NCBI GenBank assembly: GCA_025355115.1
Contig: JANXLO010000647.1
Location: forward strand, 1-5,552
Reading direction: 5' to 3'
Length of the DNA: 5,552 nucleotides
Origin: Chthonomonadaceae bacterium
GTDB taxonomy: Bacteria; Armatimonadota; Chthonomonadetes; Chthonomonadales; Chthonomonadaceae
This document shows, piece after piece, positions 5,498 through 5,552 of this stretch (position 1 is the first letter of the stretch; each line of letters begins with the position of its first letter). Position numbers and translations under genes: made by a program. The notes under the pieces were generated by a model that was not told the DNA's origin, made no database searches, and worked only from the letters and a program-made list of their open reading frames with translations.

Positions 5498-5552
5498 TCA
5501 GCTCGCCACCAGTTCGGGCAACTGTTTCTCGGCAATTCCTATCTGCCGATCC
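5498..5552 (-). CDS. C-terminal end of an upstream gene (17 codons visible)
   Basis: From the window edge the minus strand reads DRQIGIAEKQLPELVAS and then stops (TGA, 5500-5498). The stretch looks like an amphipathic C-terminal helix and ends 35 bases before the transporter start, as expected for the preceding gene of an operon. A second frame is also open here (to the TAA at 5468-5466), but its translation is Cys/Arg-rich and unlike protein. The fragment is too short to assign a family. A sugar-acid catabolic enzyme would fit the neighbouring transporter, but that is only context. Confidence 0.4.
   Translation of the reverse strand, partial: DRQIGIAEKQLPELVAS

Overview
The window is a 5.5 kb piece of a moderately GC-rich bacterial chromosome. 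Nothing points to phage, plasmid or insertion-sequence DNA. Gene content (an L-fucose mutarotase-type protein, a PRC-barrel/MgtE_N/CBS protein without a pore, a FadD-like acyl-CoA ligase and an anion:cation symporter-type sugar acid transporter) would fit a free-living heterotroph such as Armatimonadota, Acidobacteriota or a related soil lineage. That placement is inference only; no marker gene is present.

Layout, left to right. (1) Bases 1-284, + strand: the C-terminal two thirds of a RbsD/FucU-family sugar mutarotase, cut by the window edge. (2) Bases 303-1923, - strand: a two-gene unit, convergent with fucU. The first gene encodes a 436-residue soluble protein with PRC-barrel, MgtE N-terminal and paired CBS domains. 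Its neighbour encodes an 81-residue protein with a signal peptide and one further membrane segment; it starts with TTG after a clear Shine-Dalgarno sequence and was easy to miss. (3) Bases 1924-2150: a compact control region holding a near-consensus promoter that predicts a leaderless mRNA for the CBS gene, a palindrome over its -10 box and start codon, an intrinsic terminator for the upstream ligase gene, and a helically phased run of four TTAA motifs. (4) Bases 2151-3728, - strand: a long-chain-type acyl-CoA ligase. (5) Bases 3729-4169: about 440 bases without a convincing gene, carrying a repeated palindromic element. (6) Bases 4170-5462, - strand: a 12-helix MFS transporter of the hexuronate/galactonate (ACS) type starting at TTG. 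(7) Bases 5498-5552, - strand: the probable last 17 codons of an upstream gene in the same operon.

Functionally, the two ends concern sugar or sugar-acid use (FucU, ExuT-like MFS), while the middle holds a fatty acid activation enzyme and a probable Mg2+- or nucleotide-sensing module. These look like independent transcription units. I found no defence, CRISPR or mobile system. The least ordinary parts are the pore-less MgtE-like protein with its small membrane partner, and its leaderless, palindrome-covered promoter.
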